In this document: piece by piece, positions 20,507 to 29,044 of the stretch | Numbering within the stretch: position 1 is the first letter of the stretch | Layout of the letters: every line of letters begins with the position of its first letter | Assembly: GCF_000227465.1 (NCBI RefSeq) | Contig: NC_016047.1 | Span: 1,317,001 to 1,381,000 of the forward strand | Direction of reading: 5' to 3' | Source of the DNA: Bacillus spizizenii TU-B-10 | GTDB lineage: Bacteria > Bacillota > Bacilli > Bacillales > Bacillaceae | DNA length: 64,000 nt | Program-made: the position numbers and the translations under genes | The notes under the pieces: generated by a model | Database searches by the model: none | What the model was told of the DNA's origin: nothing | What the model saw: only the letters and a program-made list of their open reading frames with translations

Positions 20507-20541
20507 TTCACACTTACTTTTTTATAGTATAATACCTATAA
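20507..20541 (+). promoter_or_regulatory. spx proximal promoter with dyad operator
   Basis: A TATAAT -10 box (20528-20533) lies inside the inverted repeat TTATAG-N8-CTATAA (20522-20541). B. subtilis has an spx promoter in this intergenic space (P3) that is repressed by PerR and YodB and released by peroxide or diamide. The dyad overlapping the -10 box is a reasonable candidate for one of these; which one is not decided by the sequence alone. The -35 is weak (TGTTCA, 20505-20510). Confidence 0.6.
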
Positions 20542-20617
20542 AGATTCCTTTTTTAGAGTAATTTCAATTTAAGAATAAAATAGATGTTCATCCTACTAAT
20601 TAGAGGAGTGAAGATGA

Positions 20618-21013
20618 ATGGTTACACTATACACATCACCAAGCTGTACTTCATGCAGAAAGGCGAGAGCGTGGCTTGAGGAGCACGATATTCCATTTGA
20701 AGAAAGAAACATTTTCTCTGAGCCTTTATCAATTGATGAAATAAAACAAATTCTTCGAATGACTGAGGACGGAACAGATGAAATCATCTCAACCCGTTCA
20801 AAAGTATTCCAAAAACTGAATGTGAACGTTGAATCTATGCCGCTGCAAGATTTGTACCGCTTGATCAACGAGCACCCAGGTTTGCTTCGCCGTCCGATCA
20901 TCATCGACGAAAAACGTTTGCAGGTCGGATACAACGAAGACGAAATCAGACGTTTCCTGCCAAGAAAAGTCCGCTCTTTCCAATTAAGAGAAGCACAGCG
21001 TTTGGCAAACTAA
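20618..21013 (+). CDS. spx: Spx, thiol-stress transcriptional regulator
   Basis: ArsC-family regulator (131 residues) that binds the RNA polymerase alpha C-terminal domain, activates thiol-homeostasis genes and blocks activator-dependent transcription. The redox switch CTSC is at residues 10-13. The C-terminus ends LREAQRLAN, the region recognised for ClpXP degradation, which is assisted by YjbH encoded 6 kb downstream. MecA encoded 1.2 kb downstream is the analogous adaptor for ComK. RBS GAGGAG. Confidence 0.98.
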   Translation: MVTLYTSPSCTSCRKARAWLEEHDIPFEERNIFSEPLSIDEIKQILRMTEDGTDEIISTRSKVFQKLNVNVESMPLQDLYRLINEHPGLLRRPIIIDEKRLQVGYNEDEIRRFLPRKVRSFQLREAQRLAN

Positions 21014-21021
21014 TAGATCGT

Positions 21022-21063
21022 ATCATCAAAAGAAGGCTGAGTGATCAGCCTTCTTTTGATGAT
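21022..21063 (+). terminator. spx terminator
   Basis: Long stem ATCATCAAAAGAAGGCTGA / TCAGCCTTCTTTTGATGAT around GTGA; very stable. Its core (29 bases) is repeated exactly at 21241-21269. Confidence 0.88.
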
Positions 21064-21269
21064 AGTTGACAAAATCCTAAAACGGTTTTTTGTTTTAGGA
21101 TTTTGTTACCTTTTCAGTTCAGAGTGATTGAAAACCTTTGAAGTCTAGGAAGGCCGAGCATTGGAGCACAACGAATATGTTTATTCGTGAGCACCGACGC
21201 GCAGGTCTGACAACGAATGCGAAGGTTTGTCGACACGCTGAAAGAAGGCTGAGTGATCAGCCTTCTTTT
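21029..21269. repeat. 29-bp exact direct repeat of a terminator flanking a 183-bp segment
   Basis: Bases 21029-21057 and 21241-21269 are identical (each the hairpin GAAGGCTGA/TCAGCCTTC with flanking A and T). Between them lie 183 bases without a gene. They contain a perfect 14-bp inverted repeat (21070-21105), then a segment with stem ends AAACCTTTG (about 21136) and CGAAGGTTT (about 21220) and an inner hairpin ACGAATA / TATTCGT. The layout suggests a duplication or insertion of a small structured element between spx and yjbE. The second copy also serves as the yjbE terminator. Confidence 0.7.
21070..21105. repeat. Perfect 14-bp inverted repeat
   Basis: CAAAATCCTAAAAC / GTTTTAGGATTTTG around an eight-base loop, inside the element between the two terminator copies. 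No strong T run follows on the plus strand, and its role is unknown. Confidence 0.7.
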
Positions 21270-21924
21270 ATTTTTCCACCTGCTGATAATAAATACTCGC
21301 AAGGATGACAAACGCGACCGTTAAAATGGGGAGGAGCGTTTCGACTGCGCCGTGCTGCGCCATAAAAAAAGACAGCTTTTTGTCCCTGACAATCATTTCT
21401 CCTCCTGTATAAGCAAGCAGACCGCTTCCCGCGTAAATCAGAACCGGTATTTTCTCAAGTACGATGTGGATGAGTTTGCTGCCCCAAATAATAACCGGCA
21501 CCGATACACACAAACCAATGACCACGAGAGAAAACTCACCGTGTGACGCTCCCGCAACTGCTATGACGTTGTCCAGCGACATAAAGAGATCTGCAAGCAC
21601 AATCGTTCGTATCGCTCTCCACAGCGAGGTGCTGCTTTTGATGTGCTGCGTGTCTTTTTTTTCAATCAGCAGCTGATATCCTAAATACAGCAGGAAAATT
21701 CCGCCGGCGCACTGCAAGAACGGAATGTTCAAAAGGTATACCGCTGCGCTTGTTAATCCGATTCTCATGGCAACGGCGATAAATGTTCCGAGAATAATGG
21801 CTTGCTGTCTTTGCTTGTCCGGCAAATTTCTGCTGGCCATGGCAATGACGACCGCATTATCTCCGCCGAGGATCAGGTCGATCCCAACAATAACAAGCAG
21901 AGAAATCAGATAGTCATGCTCCAT
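21268..21924 (-). CDS. yjbE: YjbE, TerC-family membrane protein
   Basis: Integral membrane protein (218 residues, about seven hydrophobic segments) of the TerC family. The conserved acidic motif ILGGDNAVVIA (about 18-28) and the second repeat MSLDNVIAVAG (about 112-122) are visible; these aspartates are thought to handle metal ions. Some Bacillus TerC proteins act in Mn2+ export or metalation of exoenzymes. I start at the ATG at 21924 with a GAGGTG ribosome site; a GTG three codons upstream overlaps that site. Monocistronic, convergent with spx. Confidence 0.9.
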   Translation of the reverse strand: MEHDYLISLLVIVGIDLILGGDNAVVIAMASRNLPDKQRQQAIILGTFIAVAMRIGLTSAAVYLLNIPFLQCAGGIFLLYLGYQLLIEKKDTQHIKSSTSLWRAIRTIVLADLFMSLDNVIAVAGASHGEFSLVVIGLCVSVPVIIWGSKLIHIVLEKIPVLIYAGSGLLAYTGGEMIVRDKKLSFFMAQHGAVETLLPILTVAFVILASIYYQQVEK

Positions 21925-22199
21925 GATCGGCACCTCGCTTTCGTTCCATCGCTTGTACTACTACTATATGAGACAGGTCATATTTTATGATATGAGCCGC
22001 AGATCTGCCGTTTTTTAGGTGAAGGTGCATTTTTATTTCTTTTGTGACTGTTTTATCATAAAATAGAAATACAAAGGAATTCACACTGGCCTTGCATCAA
22101 GGTTAAGATGTGGACGGAATGGGTAAAGTGTAGTAAAGTACTATTAATCGGGAGCTTAGATGTCCCTTCAACATCTTATATAGAAGGGAAGGTTGGCAA

Positions 22200-22856
22200 A
22201 TGGAAATTGAAAGAATTAACGAGCATACAGTAAAATTTTATATGTCTTACGGAGATATTGAAGATCGCGGTTTTGACAGAGAAGAAATTTGGTATAACCG
22301 TGAACGCAGTGAAGAACTTTTCTGGGAAGTCATGGATGAAGTTCATGAGGAAGAGGAATTTGCTGTGGAAGGCCCTCTTTGGATTCAAGTTCAGGCACTG
22401 GACAAAGGATTAGAAATCATCGTCACAAAAGCCCAGCTTTCCAAAGACGGACAAAAGCTCGAACTGCCGATTCCTGAGGATAAAAAGCAAGAACCAGCAT
22501 CTGAGGATCTTGACGCCTTGCTGGATGATTTCCAGAAAGAAGAGCAAGCCGTCAATCAGGAAGAGAAGGAGCAAAAGCTTCAATTTGTCTTGCGGTTTGG
22601 CGATTTTGAGGATGTTATTTCTCTATCTAAATTGAACGTTAACGGAAGCAAAACGACTTTATATTCGTTTGAGAACCGATATTATTTATATGTAGATTTT
22701 GGCAATATGACTGACGAAGAGGTTGAAAATCAGCTAAGCATCCTGTTGGAGTACGCAAATGAATCCTCAATCAGCATACACCGTCTTGAAGAGTACGGCA
22801 AGCTGATTATTTCAGAGCATGCTCTGGAAACGATAAAAAAACACTTTGCATCATAG
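22200..22856 (+). CDS. mecA: MecA, ClpC adaptor and negative regulator of competence
   Basis: Adaptor (218 residues) that brings ComK and ComS to the ClpCP protease, keeping competence off until ComS is made. The N-terminal substrate-binding domain begins MEIERINEHTVKFYMSYGDI. An acidic Glu/Gln-rich linker runs at about 90-122. The C-terminal ClpC-binding domain (about 123-218) includes the FGDFEDVI and YLYVDFGNM segments. RBS GAAGGGAAGG. The 275-base upstream gap shows no gene; a terminator follows immediately. Confidence 0.97.
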   Translation: MEIERINEHTVKFYMSYGDIEDRGFDREEIWYNRERSEELFWEVMDEVHEEEEFAVEGPLWIQVQALDKGLEIIVTKAQLSKDGQKLELPIPEDKKQEPASEDLDALLDDFQKEEQAVNQEEKEQKLQFVLRFGDFEDVISLSKLNVNGSKTTLYSFENRYYLYVDFGNMTDEEVENQLSILLEYANESSISIHRLEEYGKLIISEHALETIKKHFAS

Positions 22857-22857
22857 C

Positions 22858-22890
22858 AAACCGATTTCTTTCCGGAAATCGGTTTTTTTT
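22858..22890 (+). terminator. mecA terminator
   Basis: Stem AAACCGATTTC / GAAATCGGTTT with a short loop and a T run, directly after the mecA stop. Confidence 0.88.
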
Positions 22891-23015
22891 ATGCAATGAA
22901 ATGCTATGTTTGAGACGTGAAAAATCAAAAACATACATACAAGAGAAAATACGGCGAACAGGAGTTGATCATCTTTTCCAGAAAGTATACCTCATCTGGA
23001 AAGGAGAGATGACAA

Positions 23016-24167
23016 TTGTTTAGTGCTGTGACTGAAGACGGCGAAATGTTTCACCTTCTAGGCGCTCGGCAAAGCCAGAAATTAAAGCGGAGACGATTCT
23101 TCTGCCCGGTGTGCGGGGGTGAGCTTGCTGTGAAGCTCGGACTCCAAAAAGCACCGCATTTCGCCCATAAACAGAACAAATCCTGTTCGATAGACATAGA
23201 ACCGGAAAGCGCCTACCACTTAGAAGGAAAAAGGCAGCTGTATATATGGCTGAAAACGCAACAGGCTTCCCCGATATTAGAACCGTATATCAAGAACATC
23301 AATCAAAGACCGGACATCATGACAAAGATCAAGGGACGCATGCTTGCTGTTGAGTATCAATGTGCCACTCTTGCACCAGATGTCTTTCAAAAGCGAACAG
23401 AGGGCTTCAAACAAGCAGGAATCATCCCGCAGTGGATTGTGGGACACAGCCGCTTAAAATGCTCTGCTCCATCCTTTTATCAGCTTTCTGCTTTCCATTG
23501 GCAGTTTATCAATGCAAGTCCATACAGGGAACTGATATGTTATTGCCCGGAAACACGTTCTTTCCGCCGGCTCAGCCACATCATTCCGTTTTACACAAAC
23601 CATTCTTATTCCTCCGTTCAAACGATCCCTATCCATCGGGCTGCTGCAAACGATCTTTTTTTTACTGAACCGACGCCCGCATTTCAATATTCCGGCTGGA
23701 CGAAAGCGATTCACCGTTTTCGCCATAAACCCCATCGGTTTACCTCCAAGGAAACAAATCGCCTCAGGCTGCTGTTTTATGAAAAGCGGCAGACGCCCCT
23801 TTCTTTTCTTCCGACGGAAGTGTTTGTCCCTGTTATAAAAGGGGCTGTTTTTCATAGTCCGGTTTTTGTGTGGCAGGGGTTTTTATATCTGTTTATTACG
23901 GATCTGGGATATAAACGCGCGCCAATTCGCTTTTCAGCCGTTTTACAGCAGTGCAAACTGCACATTCATAAAAAGAACATTTCACTCAGATACAAATGCA
24001 GTGAAGATTGTCTTTCTGAAGCGGTGAAACAGTACATTGATTTTTTGTGCAAGAAGGGATTTTTAAGGGAGACTCAGAAAGAAGTATATGTGCTGAATCA
24101 GCCTGTAGAGGGCGTACGCTCATTACAGGATCTCATAGAAAGTGACCGCAGCTGTTTTATAGAATGA
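23016..24167 (+). CDS. coiA: CoiA, competence protein with N-terminal zinc-finger-like module
   Basis: ComK-dependent competence protein needed for efficient transformation after DNA uptake (383 residues). The N-terminus has FFCPVCGGELAVK...PHFAHK...C (residues about 28-58), a CxxC-H-C metal-binding pattern. A central region (about 65-150), with ADVLAVEYQC-like Glu/Gln residues at MLAVEYQCATL, is the restriction-endonuclease-like nuclease domain of the CoiA family. It starts at TTG (23016) behind AAGGAGAG. The first module resembles the N-terminus of YjcD (46852-49131), see findings. Followed by pepF after 46 bases. Confidence 0.9.
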   Translation: MFSAVTEDGEMFHLLGARQSQKLKRRRFFCPVCGGELAVKLGLQKAPHFAHKQNKSCSIDIEPESAYHLEGKRQLYIWLKTQQASPILEPYIKNINQRPDIMTKIKGRMLAVEYQCATLAPDVFQKRTEGFKQAGIIPQWIVGHSRLKCSAPSFYQLSAFHWQFINASPYRELICYCPETRSFRRLSHIIPFYTNHSYSSVQTIPIHRAAANDLFFTEPTPAFQYSGWTKAIHRFRHKPHRFTSKETNRLRLLFYEKRQTPLSFLPTEVFVPVIKGAVFHSPVFVWQGFLYLFITDLGYKRAPIRFSAVLQQCKLHIHKKNISLRYKCSEDCLSEAVKQYIDFLCKKGFLRETQKEVYVLNQPVEGVRSLQDLIESDRSCFIE

Positions 24168-24213
24168 GTTTGTCTCATTTGGCTCACTCTAATACAAAGG
24201 TGGTGGGCTGGCT

Positions 24214-26226
24214 GTGAAAGGCACAAAAGAAAAGGTTTTTCGTGTTTTTACTGCTTTTTTGGCATTCGTTCTCTTCATTACTGCATATGATTTGACAAAA
24301 GGCAGTGAAAAACCGGAAGATATTCACAACACAAGTTTATTGAGAAACAGCGGTTTTTTCAATTGGCTTGAATCAAAGAAAACGAGGGGGATCACCATGG
24401 CTGAGGAAAAAAAAGCAAACCAACTGCCTGACAGAAGTGAGGTAAAGGCAGAAGACACATGGAGACTTGAGGATATTTTTCCTAATGATGAGGCCTGGAA
24501 TAAAGAATTTCAAGCTGTAAAAGAATTAATTCCGAATTTATCTAAGTATAAAGGAAAGCTGGCAGATTCAGCCGATCATTTATACGAAGCTCTTACGTTC
24601 CAAGATAAAGTGATGGAGCGGCTGGGCAGGCTGTACACATATGCGCATATGCGCTCTGACCAAGATACCGGGAACTCTTTTTATCAGGGGCTGAATGATA
24701 AGGCGGGAAACCTATATACACAGGCCGCAAGCGCGACAGCTTATTTGGTTCCGGAAATTTTATCCATAGAAGAAGACAAACTGCAGCAGTTTATTCTTGA
24801 AAAAGAAGAACTGAAACTGTACTCTCATGCGATTGAGGAGATTACAAAGGAACGCCCGCACGTGCTGAGCGAGAAGGAAGAGGCGCTGCTTGCTGAAGCT
24901 TCTGATGTGCTGGGTTCATCTTCCAATACATTCAGCGTATTAAATAACGCCGAGATTACATTCCCGTCCATTAAAGATGAAGAGGGGAATGAAAAACAGA
25001 TCACTCACGGGAATTTTATTAATTTCTTAGAAAGTGAAAACCGTGAAGTCCGCAAAAATGCCTTTGACGCAGTATATAAAACATACGGTCAATATAAAAA
25101 CACAATGGCCACGACGCTAAGCGGCACTGTGAAAAAGGACAACTTCTACGCGAGAGTGAAAAAATACAAATCAGCGCGTGAAGCGGCGCTTTCTAACAAC
25201 AGTATTCCTGAGGAGGTATACGACAACCTCGTCAAAACGATTAATAAGCATTTGCCGCTCCTGCACCGCTATATCGCGCTGAGAAAGAAAGTGCTTGAGC
25301 TTGACGAAGTGCACATCTATGATCTGTATACACCGCTTGTGAAGGATGCGGGGATGAAGGTCACGTACGAGGAAGCCAAAGATTACATGCTGAAAGGTCT
25401 GGCACCTTTAGGGGAAGAATACGCATCCATCTTAAAAGAAGGGCTGGAAAACCGTTGGGTCGACGTTTATGAAAATAAAGGCAAACGAAATGGCGCTTAT
25501 TCATCAGGAGCTTACGGCACGAATCCGTATATCTTGATGAACTGGCATGATAACGTCAATAATCTCTTTACGCTCGTGCACGAGTTTGGACATTCCGTAC
25601 ACAGCTACTATACGAGAAAGCACCAGCCATATCCATACGGCAATTACAGTATCTTTGTCGCGGAAGTTGCGTCCACGACAAACGAAGCGCTTCTTGGCGA
25701 ATACCTGCTGAACAACTTAGATGATGAAAAACAGCGCTTATATATTCTCAACCATATGCTTGAGGGCTTCAGAGGAACGGTCTTTAGACAAACGATGTTT
25801 GCTGAATTTGAACATCTGATCCATACAAAGGCGCAAGAAGGGGAGCCGCTTACACCTGAGCTTCTGACAAATGTCTATTACGATCTGAATAAAAAGTATT
25901 TCGGAGACGGCATGGTGATTGATAAGGAAATCGGCCTTGAATGGTCACGGATTCCGCATTTCTATTACAATTACTATGTGTATCAGTATGCGACAGGGTA
26001 CAGTGCTGCCCAAGCGTTAAGCAGCCAGATTTTAAAAGAAGGAAAGCCGGCGGTTGACCGTTATATTGACTTCCTGAAAGCGGGAAGCTCACAATACCCG
26101 ATTGATGTCCTGAAAAAAGCGGGCGTTGATATGACGTCTCCAGAGCCGATCGAAGCTGCGTGCAAAATGTTTGAAGAAAAACTTGATGAAATGGAAGAGC
26201 TGCTGATGAAAGTCAAGCAGTCTTAA
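24214..26226 (+). CDS. pepF: Oligoendopeptidase F (M3B), with alternative N-terminus
   Basis: Zinc endopeptidase that cleaves short peptides; overproduction in B. subtilis reduces sporulation by degrading signalling peptides. The catalytic motif HEFGH is at residues 456-460 (GTG start numbering) and the M3 core fills the C-terminal half. The GTG at 24214 gives 670 residues and adds a hydrophobic stretch (about 9-25) that would anchor the protein. The ATG at 24397, behind a stronger AGGGGGAT site, gives 609 residues, the usual soluble PepF length. Both starts seem usable. Confidence 0.93.
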   Translation: MKGTKEKVFRVFTAFLAFVLFITAYDLTKGSEKPEDIHNTSLLRNSGFFNWLESKKTRGITMAEEKKANQLPDRSEVKAEDTWRLEDIFPNDEAWNKEFQAVKELIPNLSKYKGKLADSADHLYEALTFQDKVMERLGRLYTYAHMRSDQDTGNSFYQGLNDKAGNLYTQAASATAYLVPEILSIEEDKLQQFILEKEELKLYSHAIEEITKERPHVLSEKEEALLAEASDVLGSSSNTFSVLNNAEITFPSIKDEEGNEKQITHGNFINFLESENREVRKNAFDAVYKTYGQYKNTMATTLSGTVKKDNFYARVKKYKSAREAALSNNSIPEEVYDNLVKTINKHLPLLHRYIALRKKVLELDEVHIYDLYTPLVKDAGMKVTYEEAKDYMLKGLAPLGEEYASILKEGLENRWVDVYENKGKRNGAYSSGAYGTNPYILMNWHDNVNNLFTLVHEFGHSVHSYYTRKHQPYPYGNYSIFVAEVASTTNEALLGEYLLNNLDDEKQRLYILNHMLEGFRGTVFRQTMFAEFEHLIHTKAQEGEPLTPELLTNVYYDLNKKYFGDGMVIDKEIGLEWSRIPHFYYNYYVYQYATGYSAAQALSSQILKEGKPAVDRYIDFLKAGSSQYPIDVLKKAGVDMTSPEPIEAACKMFEEKLDEMEELLMKVKQS

Positions 26227-26231
26227 AAAAG

Positions 26232-26265
26232 AAAGCCTGTGCAAAAATGACGCACAGGCTTTTTT
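26232..26265 (+). terminator. pepF terminator
   Basis: Stem AAGCCTGTGC / GCACAGGCTT with an AAAAATGAC loop and six T; its end overlaps the stop codon of yizD on the opposite strand. Confidence 0.85.
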
Positions 26266-26431
26266 AAAACCCTTTAAAGGTTTTCCGATGGTTCAGGCGA
26301 TAGAGGGTAAACAAAATAGACAGAAACAGCAGAGGAGAGGTAATATAAAGCGGCAGCATATGCATCATGCCTAATATATTCAAACAGAAAAAAACGGCAA
26401 TGCACACAATTAAGATCACAGTATACATCAT
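26264..26431 (-). CDS. yizD: YizD-like small membrane protein (55 aa)
   Basis: Short minus-strand ORF beginning MMYTVILIVCIAVFF and ending NHRKTFKGF, behind a strong GAGGGGG ribosome site. Two hydrophobic segments (about 4-22 and 28-44) with a basic C-terminus predict a two-helix membrane peptide. The position next to roxS and pepF corresponds to yizD of strain 168; the name is by position. Function unknown. Confidence 0.7.
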   Translation of the reverse strand: MMYTVILIVCIAVFFCLNILGMMHMLPLYITSPLLFLSILFTLYRLNHRKTFKGF

Positions 26432-26523
26432 GGCGGTCCCCCTCGTCCTTTTTCCTTATTAGGATATGAGTGAATGTACTTCGTTATGTTTTGTGACAAA
26501 AATATGAACATTAAGCATAGAGG

Positions 26524-26574
26524 TTGTCAACAGTCGACATCTTTTGTTATCATAAGGATGTGAAATTGATCACA
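26524..26574 (+). promoter_or_regulatory. roxS promoter with Rex-type operator at the start point
   Basis: TTGTCA (26524-26529) and TTATCA/TATCAT (about 26547-26553) form a sigma-A-like promoter. The inverted repeat TGTGAAATTGATCACA (26559-26574) lies at the start point and fits the Rex site type (TGTGA-N6-TCACA). Rex, an NADH/NAD+ sensor, is reported to repress roxS in B. subtilis, and ResD to activate it; the ResD site I could not locate with confidence. Confidence 0.75.
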
Positions 26575-26674
26575 AACAAACATTACCCCTTTGTTTGACC
26601 GTGAAAAATTTCTCCCATCCCCTTTGTTGTCGTTAAGACATATGAAACCGCGCTTATCCCGGCGCGGTTTCTTT
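26560..26674 (+). ncRNA. roxS: RoxS (RsaE) regulatory RNA
   Basis: About 115 nt, recognised by the repeated C-rich seed loops ACCCCTTTGTTTGA and CATCCCCTTTGTTG, which pair with ribosome sites, and by GTGAAAAATTTCTCC between them. The terminator GAAACCGCGC / GCGCGGTTTC plus T residues ends at about 26674. The same sequence blocks occur in the Staphylococcus RsaE RNA. RoxS adjusts central metabolism and redox balance under nitric oxide or low NAD+ by base-pairing with mRNAs. Ends are inferred from promoter and terminator positions. Confidence 0.92.
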
Positions 26675-26744
26675 AGTGCTATGGACAGAACGTATGTTTG
26701 ATGCCGGTGCAAAAAAACAGCCTCAAGCATATACACGCCTGCGG

Positions 26745-27644
26745 CTATTTTTCACATGATTGATATTCATCAGAATAAGTGCTGAGAGACTTCCAAAACA
26801 TTCCGTGTTTGGCTTCCACTTTGGCAACCTTTTTAGCAAACGCCAATTTTTTCATTTCTTTTTCTACCTCTTCAAGGCTCAGGTCATAAACTAGAGCAAT
26901 TTCCTTGGAGGCAACGAAGCGGAAATATTCAATAAAACATTCCAGAGGCGGTGTTTCCGACGGCTTCGGCTCGTCGCCAAGCATCTCAAATAAGATTTCT
27001 TCATATACATCATATGAATAGCTGCCGGGTACTTTAAGTCCTTCGTCCTCATGCTGTGTATTGAAAAACGTCAGCGTCGGATTGACGGAAACATCCATCT
27101 CAGCGGCAATTCTCATATCACATTGAAGCGCCTTGACCGCGCTTTGAGAATGCAGGTCATTTTTGAACTCTTCAAGATCGAGACTCGTTTTTTCTGCGAT
27201 TTCCAAAAGCACGTTTTCATCCGTAATATTTTTCTTTGAAACAAACAGACTCTCCTGCATATTTCTGAGAAATTGCATGCCGACTTTTCTTCCTTGCAGT
27301 TCGGCTGCTTTAAAAGCGAGAGCAGCCATATAAGGCGATGAAAGCGGCTGATCCTGCTCGAACCAGACATTGCCGTCACACGACATGCCGGAGCGGCTCG
27401 CGATCTTTTCCCATGCTTCTGCGAGAAGATGCTTTTTCCGTTTCTTATTTAACGCGGTAAGGCTTGCGGAAGCTATAATGCGTAATGTGAAAAAGCGTCC
27501 GTATCTAATTTTCAGCTTTTTAATGACGGGCTCTAAGGACCAGCATTCAGGACATAAAGGGTCTACAAACATGTAAATTTCAAGCGGTTTTTTTGGATGA
27601 CCGTGGCAATGGGCGAAGTATTGCTCATGCTGATAGTTTGTCAA
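26745..27644 (-). CDS. yjbH: YjbH (SpxH), adaptor for ClpXP degradation of Spx
   Basis: Adaptor (299 residues) that binds Spx and speeds its degradation by ClpXP; inactivated by aggregation during stress. A DsbA/thioredoxin-like fold is suggested by CPECW (Cys31, Cys34) after FVDPL. The His-rich start HCHGH (12-16) is typical of Bacillus YjbH and binds zinc. The C-terminal half (about 200-299) is helical. Its start overlaps the stop of yjbI by four bases, so the two are co-transcribed. Confidence 0.95.
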   Translation of the reverse strand: MTNYQHEQYFAHCHGHPKKPLEIYMFVDPLCPECWSLEPVIKKLKIRYGRFFTLRIIASASLTALNKKRKKHLLAEAWEKIASRSGMSCDGNVWFEQDQPLSSPYMAALAFKAAELQGRKVGMQFLRNMQESLFVSKKNITDENVLLEIAEKTSLDLEEFKNDLHSQSAVKALQCDMRIAAEMDVSVNPTLTFFNTQHEDEGLKVPGSYSYDVYEEILFEMLGDEPKPSETPPLECFIEYFRFVASKEIALVYDLSLEEVEKEMKKLAFAKKVAKVEAKHGMFWKSLSTYSDEYQSCEK

Positions 27645-28039
27645 GATGATCGATCCTCCGCTTCCGTTTGATTCACCATATGCCTTGCTGTCAATTCCAG
27701 CCGGCCAAACAAAAACTCACGAATATCGCCCTCCAGCCCTACATGGTCCATTGCGTCCTTCATACAGCTGAGCCACGCATCAGCTCTCTCGTTTGTAATT
27801 GGAAAGGGAAGATGCCTTGCTCTGAGCATGGGGTGGCCGTGTTCCTCAGTATAAAGCGGAGGCCCGCCTAAATACTGAGTCAAAAATTGCTTCTGTTTCC
27901 TGGCGGTTTCTGTTAAATCGCTCGGAAAAATTGGCTTCAGCAAAGGATGAGACGCGACACGCTCATAAAAAGTATCAACAAGTTGCGATAGAAGTTCCTC
28001 TCCAATCGCTTCATAAGGTGCGTTAAACGATTGTCCCAT
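27641..28039 (-). CDS. yjbI: YjbI, truncated (group II) hemoglobin
   Basis: 132-residue truncated globin. The proximal haem-binding His is His76 in LRARHLPF; FLTQYLGGPPLYTEEHGH before it is the hallmark of group II (trHbO) globins. In B. subtilis it is linked to oxidant protection, and its gene is paired with yjbH in one operon, as here (four-base overlap). The upstream gap 28040-28263 shows no gene. Confidence 0.93.
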   Translation of the reverse strand: MGQSFNAPYEAIGEELLSQLVDTFYERVASHPLLKPIFPSDLTETARKQKQFLTQYLGGPPLYTEEHGHPMLRARHLPFPITNERADAWLSCMKDAMDHVGLEGDIREFLFGRLELTARHMVNQTEAEDRSS

Positions 28040-28263
28040 GTTGACTACTCCTTTAAATATGGCTAATAGGAATCATAAATCCTATTGCAAAAAGTAATTT
28101 TCTGTATTTCAACATTTCATCTAAATTTATTTTAGCAACAAGGCATCATTTCTACAAACAAACTGCCTTTTATGCGTTTGATGACTAGTTTCGGCTGTAA
28201 GCCAGGTTTGTATTTCATATCATATCACATAAAAATCAGGAATGCGTAAGATTTCACTTCGCA

Positions 28264-28294
28264 AAAAAACCAGAGGGCAGAAGCCGCTCTGGTT
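28264..28294 (-). terminator. cwlQ terminator
   Basis: Minus-strand stem AACCAGAG / CTCTGGTT with an 11-base loop followed by seven T; overlaps the stop codon of the gene it ends. Confidence 0.8.
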
Positions 28295-29030
28295 ACGCGT
28301 AATAAGCTGAAGTTATTTTTTTTACATAGTTTTGCGTTTCTTGAAAAGGAGGAATACCTCCGTATCGGTCAACATTTCCCGGTCCGGCGTTGTAGGCTGC
28401 TAATGCCATAGACACATTGTCGTCGTATTTATTCAGCATTTGTTTTAAATATTTCGTTCCGCCCTCCACATTTTGCTGCGGATCCAGCGGATTAGAAACG
28501 CCAAGTGAGCTTGCTGTTGACGGCATGAGCTGCATTAGGCCCATCGCACCTGCTCCGCTGACCGCTTTTGCATTAAAGCCTGATTCCTGCTTGATGACGG
28601 CACGGATTAGTTTTTCATCGACGCCATATTTATCAGCTGCTTTTTTTATAGCGCTATCAATGGAGAAGTCTCCCGAACTGATCTGTTTTGCTTCATGTTT
28701 GTTTGAAGGTGAATCTGCAGCATCTGTTTCGGTGCTTTCTGCCGCTTTTGTGATATAACCTGAATTGCTATTTGTATATGAATTAAGCCCATAAGCTGAA
28801 AGCAGTGACGGCGCTGTTGAAGAAGCGCTGTTCAGCAGACTGAGCGGGCTTGACGTTGCAGAAGATGCTGTTGGTTGCGGAGTCGCCAGACCGTTTGTAT
28901 ATTGGCTAAGCAAAGAGCTGAAGCTTGAGAGCGGGCTTTCCGCATCATTTTGAGTGCCTGTGCTGCGTGCATTAGATATGGACTGTAATGCTTGAAGCTG
29001 AAGTAAAGCTGCCCAATTCGTTACATTCAC
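28293..29030 (-). CDS. cwlQ: CwlQ (YjbJ), soluble lytic transglycosylase
   Basis: Cell-wall enzyme of the SLT family. The C-terminal domain (about 122-245) has the catalytic Glu149 in [13 protein letters not shown], the [10 protein letters not shown] block (161-170) and [12 protein letters not shown]. The first 120 residues are low-complexity Ser/Thr/Ala/Asn-rich without a clear signal peptide, so the export route is unclear. The 245-residue length is greater than the 181 I recall for strain 168; the catalytic part matches and the difference is at the N-terminus. CwlQ of 168 has both muramidase and transglycosylase activity. Confidence 0.88.
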   Translation of the reverse strand: MNVTNWAALLQLQALQSISNARSTGTQNDAESPLSSFSSLLSQYTNGLATPQPTASSATSSPLSLLNSASSTAPSLLSAYGLNSYTNSNSGYITKAAESTETDAADSPSNKHEAKQISSGDFSIDSAIKKAADKYGVDEKLIRAVIKQESGFNAKAVSGAGAMGLMQLMPSTASSLGVSNPLDPQQNVEGGTKYLKQMLNKYDDNVSMALAAYNAGPGNVDRYGGIPPFQETQNYVKKITSAYYA

Positions 29031-29044
29031 GATGTCATTCCACC

